This document shows, piece after piece, positions 23,201 through 32,884 of a stretch of DNA of 64,000 nucleotides (positions are counted from its first letter, which is position 1; every line of letters begins with the position of its first letter). The stretch covers positions 24,937,370-25,001,369 of the forward strand of contig NC_049904.1 of assembly GCF_001411555.2 (NCBI RefSeq), read 5' to 3'. Both the position numbers and the translations under genes were made by a program. The notes below the pieces were generated by a model, which searched no databases, was not told where the DNA came from, and saw nothing but the letters and a program-made list of their open reading frames with translations. Source of the stretch: Juglans regia. Its lineage: Eukaryota > Streptophyta > Magnoliopsida > Fagales > Juglandaceae.

Positions 23201-26200
23201 GAGGAGCTAAAATTGTTATTTTTTAGAACTCTTTGTACTTGGGCCATTGCTGTAGACTTAAATGGCATGGACCTTCATGAATTCCTAGTTTCATACATGC
23301 CTACATAAACAGGGCATTTTCTTTGTATTGTGTTACTTTGGTGATCTAATAAAGTCTTATTTTACTTATCAAAAAAAAAACCGGGGGGGTGGGGAAGAAC
23401 ACATCCACCACATTTTTTTGCCCCTTATGCACAAATACCTTTGTGGAGCTTATTCTATATATGCATTTGTTTGCTTTTTATGACATTCACACTCGTTATA
23501 GTGGAATTGTTAACAGTTGTTTTTGGTAGTTGATACTGACAAGCCATGCATGCCATGCAGTGATATTAAAAAGCGTATCTTGTATTAATTTGTTTATATA
23601 TTTTTTCATGTTGTCCATGCAGAAACCATCACAAACATTAATGTCACAGCAATTGAGCGAGTAGAAAGTCCAAGTTCACACGACCTGCAAATTTATGGGA
23701 TTGTTGTGACTATCATCCTATGCTTTATTGTATTTGGTGGTGTGAAAATCATCAACCGGGTTGCACCTGCTTTCCTTATACCTGTTCTGTTCTCGCTGTT
23801 CTGCATATTCATTGGGATCTTTTTGGCAAGGAGGGATAAACCTGCGAGTAAGTGTATTTTTAAATTTTCATGATTTGCGGTTGACCTCTCTCCCTCCCTC
23901 TCTCCCTTCCTATGTGAACTTATTTAGCATTACACTATGCAGCTTATTGCAAAAGAAGACTTGCAAACATGATGGTAATGCTATCAGTTCTTACGTTGAA
24001 ATCATCAATAGGCATGCCAAAGCACCTTTTGGTCGGATTTTATCTAGTGTCTTGATCTTGTTGGTCCTTTTTGGACCCGCAGTAGATACAAATTTGGGGG
24101 AGAATCCTTTGTCATGCCTCCTCCTTGGTGTGTCAGTTTGAAGACATCACCTATTCAAATCTGAGAGATTAAATGTCATTGTGGAGTTCTTACACTGATA
24201 CTCTTCTCTATTTGGGAGACTTGAGACACCTGATATCTCAGAGTTATTAGCATTAATATTGTCCCCACTCTTGCTGTTGAGGTGCCTTCTGGCTTAGTTG
24301 CCTTTTGGGTCAAGATTGTCTGACTACTTTTCCTGATTTCTCTTTTCAGCAGTCTCTTTCTATTGAAAAAGAAACCATGGGCTATTTCTTTGTACCCTAA
24401 TGGTCATATCATAAGTTGCATGTTTATTCTTGGTTCTTTTTCACAATATTAACTATGCCGTGGAAGTTTTTATCGGATTTGATTGTCCACTTGGTGCACT
24501 TTGGACCCTTGGGGAGGTATGGTGTAGGTAAGGGGTGTTCACTGACCCTATTGGCTCAGAAAACATCACCTATTTCTGCCTTCTGGCTAACAGGGTTTGG
24601 AAGTGAGTGCCCTTCTGAGCCGAACTGAATCTTCTGGTGGTCATTGAGCTGAGCTGGAGTTTGAAGCCAGCTCGTTGAAGATTGGTTTGGGCTGTCTAAT
24701 TTCTTTTCCTTTCCTCATTTATTGGCTTTGGATCCCACACACATCTGAAATGAAAAGAGTCTTCTGACTATCAAGCCTCGAGGTGCACTTGCCCGAAACT
24801 CCTTGCCAAGGGCCTGTGCACCCCCGAGATTAGTTGTGACTTTGTTCTCGGACACCCGGTGACAATAAAAAAAAAAAGGTCTTCTAACTATCAAGCCATT
24901 GTGTATTTGAAGCTAACATGTTGCGTCAGATTGGGTTGAGTTGGGTGGAGCAGATTTTCAAGCACTAACTCACCCAATCAGCCAGTAATATATATTATTT
25001 GTTCTATCTCTTCACATTGGTGGTTATCCATTGCATCTCGATGATGCAAAAACCAGTTACTTTATAGGCAGATGTTCTTGCTGATCAGACCAGGTGAACT
25101 TGGTTGTGGGTTGTATAAGTTACAAGTATGTGTCTATGTTTTAAGTATTATGATACCTTTTGACATTTGTAGTCTTCACTTTTGCTGTTTATTATATATT
25201 TGCCTGCTTGTGCTTGTATCATCCTTTACCTTTTCTTGAATTTATTCAGTAGCAGCATCAGATAAATGATATTCTCTGGCAATATTTGGTACAGTTGGAG
25301 TCACGGGCTTGAGTTTGGAAACTTTCAAAGAAAATTGGAGTCCAGGTTATCAGAATACTAATGATGCTGGTGTTCCTGATCCTGAAGGAAGTGTATACTG
25401 GAATTTCCAGTAAGCCATAAAACTACTTTTTTGTGGCTTTATAATTGAATCTTGAGTCAATGTTATGAGACATATGTCTGGTGTGTGGATTATATTGTTT
25501 AGGGATCTGATGCTATTTCAACAAGATCAATTTAGTATTTTCTTAGCTCTAGGGTTTGATGGATTGTGGGGCCTCCCGATTATGTATCTCTAATCATGAC
25601 ACTGAACAATTCAATGGCTCATCTCTGTTTGCAATTACCTACATGTCATTTGATATGCCTGGGCAAGGTCGCACATCATCATTTGAATTTATTCTCTCAA
25701 AATTATTGCTTTGTTGAGGTATTTATCAAAAATAAAACTTATGGCTTTGTTGAGGTGGGATATTTTCATAGATCTTAAGAACTGTAGTAGTAATGCAAAT
25801 AATCTGGTGTATTTGCTCATGTTAGATTTGCTTAATTTTGGTTTTTTTGTTGTTTTCTTATAATATTCTGTCGCTCTTGTTGGTTTTTGGGTATAGAGTA
25901 TAAGGTTGTTTTTGACACTTAGGTTTTGGGTGTTTCTTTTATTCCTATCTTGTAACCCCCCAAGTGTGTTGTTATTTCCACGGTTTTCCTCTGCCATAAG
26001 TGAGGATTTATGAATAAAATTGGGGAGGGCTCACTCTTGGACATGTGGCCCCAACTCTTCTTTCGGAAAATAAATAAATAAATAAATAAAAATAATCTGA
26101 TTTATTTGACTCCTTTCCACCAAAAGCTGCCCTTAATGCTAAGTGACCAAATATGTTGTGCAGCCCCATTTTTATCTTTCATTGTTAATTGAATAGCTCC

Positions 26201-29200
26201 ACTAGTTGTTGGTTTTTCTAACAATATTTATTTTCTTACTTTTTTCAGTGGATTGGTTGGTCTTTTTTTCCCTGCTGTAACGGGAATTATGGCAGGTTCA
26301 AATCGATCAGCTTCACTGAAAGACACCCAGCGTTCAATTCCCATTGGGACATTGGCTGCAACTTTAACAACTACTGCAATGTATCTAGTTTCTGTGTTGT
26401 TATTTGGAGCCCTTGCAACCAGAAAGAAGCTATTGGCGGACAGGTATTATGTTCCTTTTAAGTTGTTTTCATTACTTAAACGTTTCTTTTGTACCCTCCT
26501 TTGATTCTAGATTTTCACTCATCTCATACCAATAGTTACATATTTTGCATATTTTCTTCTTATTTTCAACGCTAGTGTTTGATATGTAATAAAACTTCAT
26601 TTAATTTCAGCACTGGTTTGTATTCAGTTATGGACAATTTATAAGGCCCATACCCTCCGAGGCCATCCGTCTTTATATTTCATGTATTAACTGGTTAAGA
26701 ACTTGAAAGTGAACAGAAATGAAGCCAGTTGGCACCTTGTTCCAATATGCACCAAGTGAATAGGTCATGGGTACAATTCTGTAGGTGTTTTTAAGGGAAA
26801 GAAGAAACTGCAATGAAAGATGAGGAGTATTTTTTAGGATGAGCTAGAAAAAAGAATTTTGAAGTTCTAAATTTCTGAATTAGTAGCTTTTTAAAATCTT
26901 GTAGTATCATCTTTTTTACCCATAATTTGGCCTCAGCTTGAGACCCTTTTACTTCATAATTGCATGAGAAATATGTAAACAAACTGCTGCAGAGAACTTT
27001 TCATGAGAATTCTATAACCAAAGGGCAAATACTCGTCCATTACATCACCCAACCATACTGATTTTTACAGTGCTCTTGCATGTGTTTGGGGGTGGGGGGT
27101 GGTTGTACGAAGAATTGAACATTCTTGAATGCACCTGAGTGCAGTGGACAACCATATTGGTTGTGGAAAGAGAATGGTTACTCTATTTTGTGCAAATTTT
27201 AATTGATGAAAAGCACATTAAAGGAACTAGGAAAATAAAAGGAGGGTAACAAAAGAGCAGTTTCAAGGGATGACTTGCTTTAATGCCATGCCAGAGTTTG
27301 ACATCCATGAGAAGAAGTGAAGTCTTGGGATCAAGTTGGATGAAAATGATAAGGTGGGAAGGCTTACAAGTAGGAGCCTGTCGTTTTTTTTTTTATAATT
27401 TTTTTGTAAAAGGAGAAAAGCTTATTAGCATGTCACTTCTTCTCTTTAGAACCCTTTTGTTTTTAATTCATTATTTATTATTTGCTATTGATTTCTTTAA
27501 GGTTTTGACCCTTTCTTATCTTGGAAATTTTTGGCAAGGAGGTTTTGGAAAAGTTCTTCTACATACCTTCTGCAGTATGTTTTCTTTGAAAAAAACTTCA
27601 GGGATTTTAAGAAAAATTCTTCACTTCCAATCCAATTATCTTTTAAATGCCAAAACAATTTTTCATCTTTCAAAAAAAAAATTTAATCTAATCATTCACA
27701 AAAACTGAAAAAATGCATCTCACAACATTTTTTTGAGCTTTTCAATTTACCTTTAACTTTTGCAAACCCAATATAAAATACAAAAAAAAAAAACTCCATA
27801 AAAGTGTTGTGTATAAAACTTTTCATTCTACCTACTCACTTTCACAACTCCATACAGTACACATCTCGAAGTTTTTCAAGAATCCTAGAAGGTTGCAGGA
27901 TTTTTTTGCTTACCAAGCATTTCAGCTTTTCTCCGTCATTGCTCCCAAACATTTTTTGAGTTGATAGAAGCTGTCAGGTTTAAAATTTTTAAATTGACAT
28001 AGTTTATGAAGAATACAAGAACTAACTGGAAGATAGTTTGTCGAAGATTAGATAGTCATCTTTGAAGAATAATCTTTGCAACATTGTAGAATAATCTGTC
28101 TTCAGGAATGTGATGCCACAAAGAATGTCATTGAGTTTATACGCAAGCAGTATTTATTCAGGTTATGGTACCGATTTGTCAATGTGTACGCTTAAAAGAA
28201 AATATTTTGATGAATATTAGTCAGGTAATAAAATACTTTGACTGCCTGAAAGCTGAAATGGAATTATTCTGCAGGCTACTTACAGCTACAGTTGCTTGGC
28301 CTTTTCCTGCCATCATTTACATTGGAATCATTCTTTCAACATTAGGAGCTGCTCTTCAGAGCCTGACAGGTGCCCCGCGCCTTCTTGCAGCAATAGCCAA
28401 TGATGAAATCCTTCCTATTCTTAATTACTTCAAGGTTGCAGATGGCAGTGAGCCTCACATTGCTACCCTCTTTACTGCGTTCATCTGTATTGGGTGTGTC
28501 GTAATTGGGAACCTGGATCTTATCACACCAACTGTCACTATGTTTTTTCTTCTGTGTTATGCGGGTGTGAACTTATCTTGCTTCCTTCTGGATCTTCTAG
28601 ATGCTCCCAGCTGGCGTCCTCGGTGGAAATTTCACCACTGGAGCCTTTCTCTTCTTGGAGCATCACTTTGTATAGGTGTGTTTCCTTGTCACATATATTA
28701 TTCTTTTTTTTTTTTTCCAATTATCACTGCATTGTTTATAAATGAGGTTTTGGCAAGCCAAAAAAGTCCAGTGAAAGCATTGGCAAGAGAGGTCCTTGGT
28801 GCTAGCTGTTGAGCCTTCGACATTCTCATTGTAAATTATGTTGTTGAGGTGCATGCTTGGGGTGGGATATCCTTCACTTTAATATTCCTATTTGCCAAAT
28901 ATGTTCCGTTATTTGCAGCAGATGCTTTCAGAAACATTAACTCATGTCTATTTATTGAAGGGATCGGATAAAGTGTAGAATTTCTTGGGGAATTGTGGGC
29001 TTAAAAATGTTGGATAAATTTGCATGTTTGAGGAATACAATGCTTAAAATGCCACATGAAGTTCAAACCTATTTTGTCATATGTTTAACTTAGGTGCATT
29101 TGAGAGAATAGCTTCTCCAGGGAAAATTTTGCATTACTTGTGTTTCTGTGCATGTGTGTAGCCAGTGCAAGTATGATACCCACTGATCATGTTTATGTGC

Positions 29201-30716
29201 TGTTTTTTTGTTTTGCATGCAGTGATAATGTTCTTAATCTCTTGGTCATTTACTATAGTAGCTCTAGCCCTTGCAAGCCTTATATATTATTATGTGAGCA
29301 TTAAAGGAAAGGCTGGGGACTGGGGTGATGGTTTCAAGAGTGCATATTTCCAGCTAGCTCTTCGTAGTCTTCGATCGCTAGGAGGTGCGTATGCTTCTGA
29401 AAAGATTATACCAAGTCTTAATACTCTTGATTAATGGTCTCCATATCTGACTGCATTATGGAGATACTGTGTGCTGTTTGGCATAAAATTGGATGGGGCT
29501 TGCACTCCTTGGTCTGTATATGTATCATGCATTCACATATGTTTGTTCTGCATGAGTGTACTTCTCGGTCCTTGTATGTATCATGCATTTTCATTTGTTG
29601 TTGAACTCTTACAATATATTTGCAGCAAGCCAAGTGCACCCGAAGAATTGGTATCCTATCCCCCTGGTGTTCTGCAGGCCGTGGGGGAAACTGCCAGAAA
29701 ATGTACCTTGCCATCCAAAACTTGCTGACTTTGCAAACTGCATGAAGAAAAAGGGACGGGGAATGTCTATCTTTTTCTCCATTCTAGATGGAGACTATCA
29801 TGAACTTGCCGAAGATGCCAAGGCTGCCTGCAAGCAGCTAGGTACCTACATCGACTACAAGCGTTGTGAAGGTGTAGCCGAGATAGTTGTAGCACCTAGT
29901 ATGTCTGAGGGCTTCCGTGGTATTGTCCAAACCATGGGCCTTGGCAATCTCAAACCAAACATTGTGGTGATGCGGTACCCTGAAATATGGCGTCGTGAAA
30001 ACTTAACTGAAATACCTGCCACCTTTGTTGGAATAATAAATGACTGCATTGTTGCAAACAAGGCAGTTGTTATTGTTAAAGGTCTTGATGAATGGCCCAA
30101 TGAATATCAGAGACAATATGGTACAATAGACTTGTATTGGATTGTTAGAGACGGTGGTCTCATGCTTCTCCTCTCTCAGCTCCTTCTTACCAAGGAGAGC
30201 TTCGAGAGTTGTAAGATTCAAGTCTTCTGCATAGCAGAGGAGGATTCTGATGCAGAGGGGCTCAAGACTGATGTGAAGAAGTTTCTGTATGATCTTCGGA
30301 TGCAAGCTGAAGTGATTGTTATAACGATGAAATCATGGGATCGACAAGTAGAGGGTGGGTCTCAGCAAGATGAATCATTGGAGGCATTTACAGGTGCACA
30401 GCACCGGATTGCTAGATACTTAACAGAGATGAAGGCAGCAGCTGAGAGAGAAAGAAGGCCACTGATGGCTGATGGAAAGCCGGTTGTTGTGAATGAGCAG
30501 CAGGTGGAAAAGTTTCTTTACACGACTCTGAAGCTGAATTCAACAATACTGAGATACTCGAGAATGGCTGCAGTTGTGCTTGTGAGCTTACCACCACCTC
30601 CAGTGAACCACCCAGCATATTTCTACATGGAGTACATGGATTTGTTGGTGGAGAATGTCCCCAGGCTTTTGATGGTAAGAGGATACCGTAGAGATGTTGT
30701 AACTCTATTCACGTAG
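2033..30716 (+). CDS. CCC1: Plant cation-chloride cotransporter (SLC12 family), 13 exons
   Basis: Electroneutral co-transport of Cl- with K+/Na+ across endomembrane or plasma membrane (family knowledge). Exons read from splice sites and protein continuity: 2033-2205, 3215-3364, 3451-3529, 4019-4110, 16115-16229, 17052-17152, 17332-17393, 23623-23847, 25295-25409, 26249-26443, 28275-28675, 29223-29384, 29626-30716. All introns are GT..AG. The sum is 2,961 nt, an exact multiple of three, giving 986 residues; Arabidopsis CCC1 is about 975. The N-terminal cytosolic part spans residues 1-135. The amino-acid-permease membrane domain (about 138-620) starts at [16 protein letters not shown] and includes [17 protein letters not shown] in exon 6. 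The SLC12 C-terminal domain (624-986) lies mostly in the single large exon 13 and ends RDVVTLFT. No internal stop or frameshift was found. Introns 4 (12.0 kb) and 7 (6.2 kb) are swollen by LINEs. The start ATG sits in a purine-rich context. Confidence 0.95.
2213..2247 (+). repeat. (CT)n microsatellite just after the exon 1 donor
   Basis: About 17 CT units begin seven bases after the GT of CCC1 intron 1. The tract is pyrimidine-only in the sense strand. Confidence 0.9.
2248..3214 (+). other. Rest of CCC1 intron 1
   Basis: AT-rich intron sequence with one MITE (2921-3064) and otherwise nothing recognisable. It ends in a pyrimidine-rich tract and the CAG acceptor at 3212-3214. Confidence 0.6.
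2921..3064. mobile_element. MITE, copy A (CCC1 intron 1)
   Basis: The segment begins GTAAGCCGGTGTGTAAAGCA and ends with a degenerate inverse, CCACACCTGCTTATAA. Between the ends it shares words such as CAAAACTTGATTTG and GCCATGTCAATGG-like sequence with copy B at 4883-5029. The two copies have similar length (about 144 and 147 bp) and layout, which marks a small non-autonomous DNA element. The family is not identified and no clean TSD is visible. Confidence 0.6.
4883..5029. mobile_element. MITE, copy B (CCC1 intron 4)
   Basis: Terminal inverted repeats are clear: TTCTCAAGCTGGTGTGTAAA at the left, and at the right the inverse of TTCTCAAGCCAGTGTGTAGA. Both continue into AGCACACC, about 27 bp with three mismatches. 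The interior is AT-rich and non-coding. It is the better-preserved relative of copy A in intron 1. No convincing TSD was found, so superfamily assignment is left open. Confidence 0.65.
5155..5178 (+). repeat. (TC)n microsatellite in CCC1 intron 4
   Basis: About twelve TC units, intronic, 130 bp upstream of the LINE insertion. Confidence 0.85.
5359..7157 (+). pseudogene. LINE-A ORF1: PUR-like repeats plus coiled coil, late frameshift
   Basis: Putative nucleic-acid-binding ORF1 protein of the LINE. In-frame ATGs lie at 5347, 5353 and 5359; I choose 5359 because its product (MGHIKEL..) aligns with the LINE-B start (MGRVIEL..). The N-terminus shows two similar units, about residues 4-54 ([18 protein letters not shown]) and 61-120 ([21 protein letters not shown], then FIFVPEE). 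Their pattern, an F/Y-rich strand, N-x-(R/K)GR, an (I/V)xE(Y/R)G strand, a strand with P, then a helix, resembles PUR-alpha repeats. A Leu/Gln/Glu-rich helix (about 209-236) may be a coiled coil. A Pro/Thr-rich linker follows. The main frame stops at 6894; the conserved C-terminal block ([14 protein letters not shown]..) continues in another frame (to 7157), so a one-base shift lies near 6870. The PUR assignment is inference; no zinc knuckle or DUF4283 is visible. Confidence 0.7.
9442..9691 (-). repeat. 3' LTR of the copia element
   Basis: 250 bp with TG..CA ends on either strand. An 18-bp palindrome (ATGGACAG, two bases, CTGTCCAT) lies four bases inside the LTR edge at the 9691 end. On the - strand CTATATAATA (about 9508-9517) is a likely TATA box. 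It matches the 5' LTR base for base as far as I can read. Confidence 0.95.
9692..9703 (-). other. Polypurine tract of the copia element
   Basis: On the - strand the purine-rich run TTGAGGGGGGC abuts the 3' LTR, the expected primer for plus-strand DNA synthesis. Confidence 0.85.
9699..13825 (-). pseudogene. Copia gag-pol polyprotein with one frameshift
   Basis: It encodes the capsid and enzymes of the LTR element. I start gag at the ATG at 13823-13825 ([18 protein letters not shown]), where homology begins; the frame is open further upstream to 13969, but that part is hydrophobic leader-derived sequence. Order: gag with a CCHC knuckle ([14 protein letters not shown]), protease ([11 protein letters not shown]), integrase (H..H/C..C around HRRLGHPN, then SDVWGP, TDSGGEY and [13 protein letters not shown]), reverse transcriptase ([20 protein letters not shown], catalytic YVDD) and RNase H ([22 protein letters not shown]). 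The first frame ends at 10571 and the second runs 10574 to 9699. The break is a one-base loss about 10,600-10,620, just after YVDD, so this copy should not make a full Pol by normal reading. Confidence 0.93.
13970..14331 (-). other. Copia 5' leader
   Basis: Untranslated leader between the primer-binding site and gag. The 16-nt word CGAAGATGCCGAGAGG (+ strand) occurs at about 14178 and 14228, with a shorter relative GAGATGCCGAGAG near 14072. No conserved protein is visible. Confidence 0.6.
14332..14350 (-). other. Primer-binding site (initiator Met tRNA type)
   Basis: On the - strand, directly after the 5' LTR, the sequence reads TGGTATCAAGAGCCGGTTG. It fits the initiator methionine tRNA 3' end used by many plant copia elements, with one extra A. 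Confidence 0.85.
14351..14600 (-). repeat. 5' LTR of the copia element
   Basis: 250 bp, identical by eye to the LTR at 9442-9691, with TG..CA ends. It is followed by the GCTGT target duplicate, after which the LINE-A ORF2 frame resumes. Confidence 0.95.
16230..17051 (+). other. CCC1 intron 5
   Basis: Ordinary AT-rich intron between exons 5 and 6. I see no element or ORF worth reporting in it. Confidence 0.6.
17455..17574 (+). mobile_element. 120-bp LINE 3' tail in CCC1 intron 7
   Basis: The sequence CTGTGTACTTGGGCTATGACTAG.. and the A-rich end resemble the LINE-A 3' UTR (TTGTGTACTTGGGCTATGCC..). It is flanked by imperfect 17-bp direct repeats: GATAATATTTGTGAGCC at 17438-17454 and GATAGTATTCTTGAGCC at 17575-17591, 14 of 17 bases matching. 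I read it as an old, extremely 5'-truncated insertion of the LINE-A family. Confidence 0.6.
17592..18052 (+). other. CCC1 intron 7 up to LINE-B ORF1
   Basis: AT-rich non-coding sequence. Its last part is probably the LINE-B 5' UTR, but I found no TSD and cannot place the LINE boundary. Confidence 0.4.
18053..19674 (+). pseudogene. LINE-B ORF1 (PUR-like), three breaks
   Basis: Relative of LINE-A ORF1. Unit 1 contains [20 protein letters not shown]; unit 2 contains [11 protein letters not shown], a stop, then RYVEISEY and, in a new frame, [17 protein letters not shown] Leu/Gln-rich helix ([17 protein letters not shown]) occupies the same place as the proposed coiled coil of LINE-A. Breaks: TGA at 18296-18298, a frameshift about 18,330, and TAA at 19471-19473 just before [14 protein letters not shown]. 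The conserved C-terminal block then runs to the TGA at 19672-19674. That both copies keep the two N-terminal units, the helix and the C-terminal block argues these are the functional parts of the protein. Confidence 0.75.
19671..23308 (+). pseudogene. LINE-B ORF2, multiply broken
   Basis: Endonuclease-reverse transcriptase relic. Endonuclease signs: [29 protein letters not shown] signs: [55 protein letters not shown]. The C-terminal zinc-binding block reads [18 protein letters not shown]. In-frame stops include TAG 19827-19829, TAA 20232-20234 and TGA 20409-20411 (Trp in LINE-A). Frameshifts lie about 20,424, 21,190, 21,750 and 22,800; further stops occur about 21,995, 22,285 and 22,447. It cannot be expressed as a whole protein. 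Confidence 0.88.
23848..25294 (+). other. CCC1 intron 8
   Basis: Intron of about 1.4 kb holding a SINE-like insertion (24778-24877). The rest is AT-rich with no recognised element. Confidence 0.6.
24778..24877 (+). mobile_element. SINE-like retroposon in CCC1 intron 8
   Basis: About 100 bp of GC-richer sequence (TCGAGGTGCACTTGCCCG.. to ..ACACCCGGTGACAAT) ending in an 11-12-base A-run. A 19-bp TSD with one mismatch flanks it: GTCTTCTGACTATCAAGCC (24759-24777) and GTCTTCTAACTATCAAGCC (24879-24897). Non-coding, with a poly(A) tail and TSD, it fits a SINE, probably 5'-truncated because no clear Pol III A box is present. Confidence 0.75.
25816..26090 (+). mobile_element. 5'-truncated LINE tail in CCC1 intron 9
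   Basis: About 275 bp whose last 120 bp match the 3' end of the antisense LINE-C (43230-49361, read on its own strand): CCACGG.TTTCCT, AAGTGAGG, a TCACTC block and TGGACA.GTG occur in the same order. It ends in an (AAAT)n tail. The flanking TSD is imperfect: AATAATCTGGTGTATTTG (25798-25815) and AATAATCTGATTTATTTG (26091-26108), 16 of 18 matching. This places a second LINE lineage in the CCC1 introns. Confidence 0.65.
26444..28274 (+). other. CCC1 intron 10
   Basis: AT-rich intron of 1.8 kb with long T-runs and A-runs (27,387-27,407; 27,669-27,678; 27,781-27,792). No insertion could be delimited. Confidence 0.55.
28676..29222 (+). other. CCC1 intron 11
   Basis: About 550 bp between exons 11 and 12, no recognised element. 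Confidence 0.6.
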
Positions 30717-32115
30717 TTGTAAGTGGAATGCATTTCTGGACGGTAATTTACTTCATTTCTCATCTATTGTTTTATAGTTTTCGTTCTTCCCCTTTCTCTA
30801 TTCATTTCTTTTGCCCGTCTTTCTTGCTAAAAGCGGCATTTGTTCTTTCATTGACTAATCTAGAAATTTAGGAATCACAGTCCTTTTGGGGGAAGTTTAT
30901 AAATACATAGTTTAGACTCCTAGCATCAAATTTGTACTTTTCTGGGTTAGTGAGGTGAGATTGAGACTTTCTTTCTTGAAACTTTTAAGATATATTGATG
31001 ATGAGATGAGATGAGATGAGATGAGAATTTTGTGTTTTGTCTTATGTCCTGAACCTGCCCGCAGTCTTTTGAATTTAGTTTCACGGACGTTGCTACGTCC
31101 ACACAGGATTTCAGCTGTCATTACTCATCGTCATCAAAGATTCAAATGCATGATTCTTGGCCCCCCACCCCCGGCTTTGAGCTTCCATTTGCTTGCTGGC
31201 GGCCGGTAGAAAATTAAGGATTATAATAAACCTCCCATCTGATATCTTTCTCGCTGATCAATTGAATATTTAAGAGTAATTATATATGGAGTGGATCTAC
31301 ACCCACCGTTGGGGGCTCCCGCTAGGCATTTTATGTTTTTTATTTTTGTATCATTTTTTAATATTTTTTAGAAAAGAAAAAAATCATAATATTATTAAAT
31401 AATAATTTCTTAATCATTAATTAAAAAATAAAAAATAAAAAAAAGAAAGCGGTGACTTTCAACGGGATCTCTAACTTTTTCCTTATATATGTATTTACGT
31501 CGCTCATACGTGAATACATTTCTTTCACGTCCACAGAGGATTGAAATCCTTTACTGAACACAAAATATTTTATTTATTTATTTTATCTTTTCTTTCACTA
31601 TTTTTTTTTAACTATTTAAATATTTTTTAAAAATAAAAAAAATCACATATTCCAGTAGATTTTTTCTTTGGACATAGTGTTGTCCTTAGTTTCACAAGGG
31701 GTCATTATTCCAGCTCCTGATCAATTGGTTTTATGTATCGATCCCCGGGTTCACTCTCCTTAATTTAATTCTAATTATTTCTGATCTTGAAAATTCTTGA
31801 TTTCTTTTTCATTTCTTTTTTTCCTTTGCAAGTGATCATGTGTACATGACACTATTTTAGAATGATTAATTATAAATATCATAAGAATAGTAATCATGGA
31901 GGGTAAAATCACAGCTTCGCGCGATCATATTATATCCCTTCTATGGAATTGTTTATATTGATTGGACTTGTGTTTATCTCTCTCTCTCCACATATATATT
32001 TGTATATATATAACTATAGATAGTTCTTGTAATCAACGACAAATTAATCTTCCAGCCGTTCGGTATCCTAGCTGCCGTAGCTGCACAAATACAATCGACA
32101 GAGGTTCTTGTCGTT

Positions 32116-32146
<31 letters not shown>

Positions 32147-32872
32147 GAGTTTCATGGTGTGTGTTTTCAAGTGGGAATCAACGTCATATTTTATGCTTTA
32201 ATTATCTCCACTCTCAAGTTCCAGAGGAAGCTGTTTGAAGCATCTGATCATAAACAGCCTAGCTGCTGCAAAAACCTTTGGGAATAGATCGTTGTAGAGG
32301 TTGTGATCAGATTCGTATGTGTGTGATCTGTTATGTAATTTGTTTGGCTCTTCGAGAAAATTTAGAAGATTAATTAAAAGAGAGTCCAAATACCATAGCT
32401 ATAGCCCTTTTTTCCTACTTAATTAATCTTAGAAAGCAAAATTACTGCATGCAATCATCAACGGAGCCTTCGGCAGTACTCCCTTCATCAGTCACTTGAG
32501 GCTTATCTTTCGTATGTTTTCTGAAAACGGAAAACATCATCAAGAAAGTATCAGTTAATTATAAGCTAGCTTCATTTCCTCACTTTTCTTAGCAACCAAA
32601 CACAGAGAAAAGTATTATCTAGATTTGCATATATGTAATATGTTACATTCTGATCATTTACTTTATTATTTCAAAGAAACTATTGCACTGAGATAAGCAC
32701 ACACAAATACAGGATCACTTTTTCTTCATTTCCTAGTTCCCATTCTGAAAAACAAGGAAATAAATTAAAATTAATGCATTATTGGGTCATCGATCGACGG
32801 TTTTGTACCTAAATTTATCCATAATATAGAAATTTATAGTCGTCGTTTCAGTTTAAGTTTCAGTTTCAGTTT
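30717..32872. other. Intergenic region between CCC1 and the first CAT gene
   Basis: CCC1 3' UTR and spacer. It contains a GATGA tract (about 31,000-31,025), AT-rich repeat-like sequence (31,290-31,470) with GC-richer ends, a 21-base A-run (about 32,128-32,148) and a TTTCAG-type hexamer repeat just upstream of the CAT start (32,846-32,872). No exon was recognised. Confidence 0.5.
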
Positions 32873-32884
32873 GTGCATGTTAGA

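Larger units (their letters stand above)
18053..23380 (+). mobile_element. Decayed L1-type LINE (LINE-B) in CCC1 intron 7
   Basis: Same family and orientation as LINE-A: homologous ORF1 start (MGRVIEL..), the same ATGA overlap of ORF1 and ORF2 (19671-19674), the same C-terminal zinc-binding RT block, and the same TTACTTATC before the poly(A) (23362-23380). It has many stops and frameshifts in both ORFs, so it is older than LINE-A. The 3' end is clear; the 5' end lies somewhere before 18053 and no TSD was recognised. Confidence 0.85.

Noticed and set aside
25708..25756. 13-bp direct repeat GCTTTGTTGAGGT flanking a 23-bp A-rich piece, like a tiny retroposon
   Set aside because: The insert is too short to assign and could be a simple tandem slip.
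29471..29728. Alternative frame over the start of CCC1 exon 13
   Set aside because: It overlaps the true exon in another frame; the intron part contains no conserved residues.
31962..32201. Frame through the CT and A tracts after CCC1
   Set aside because: Low-complexity sequence only.
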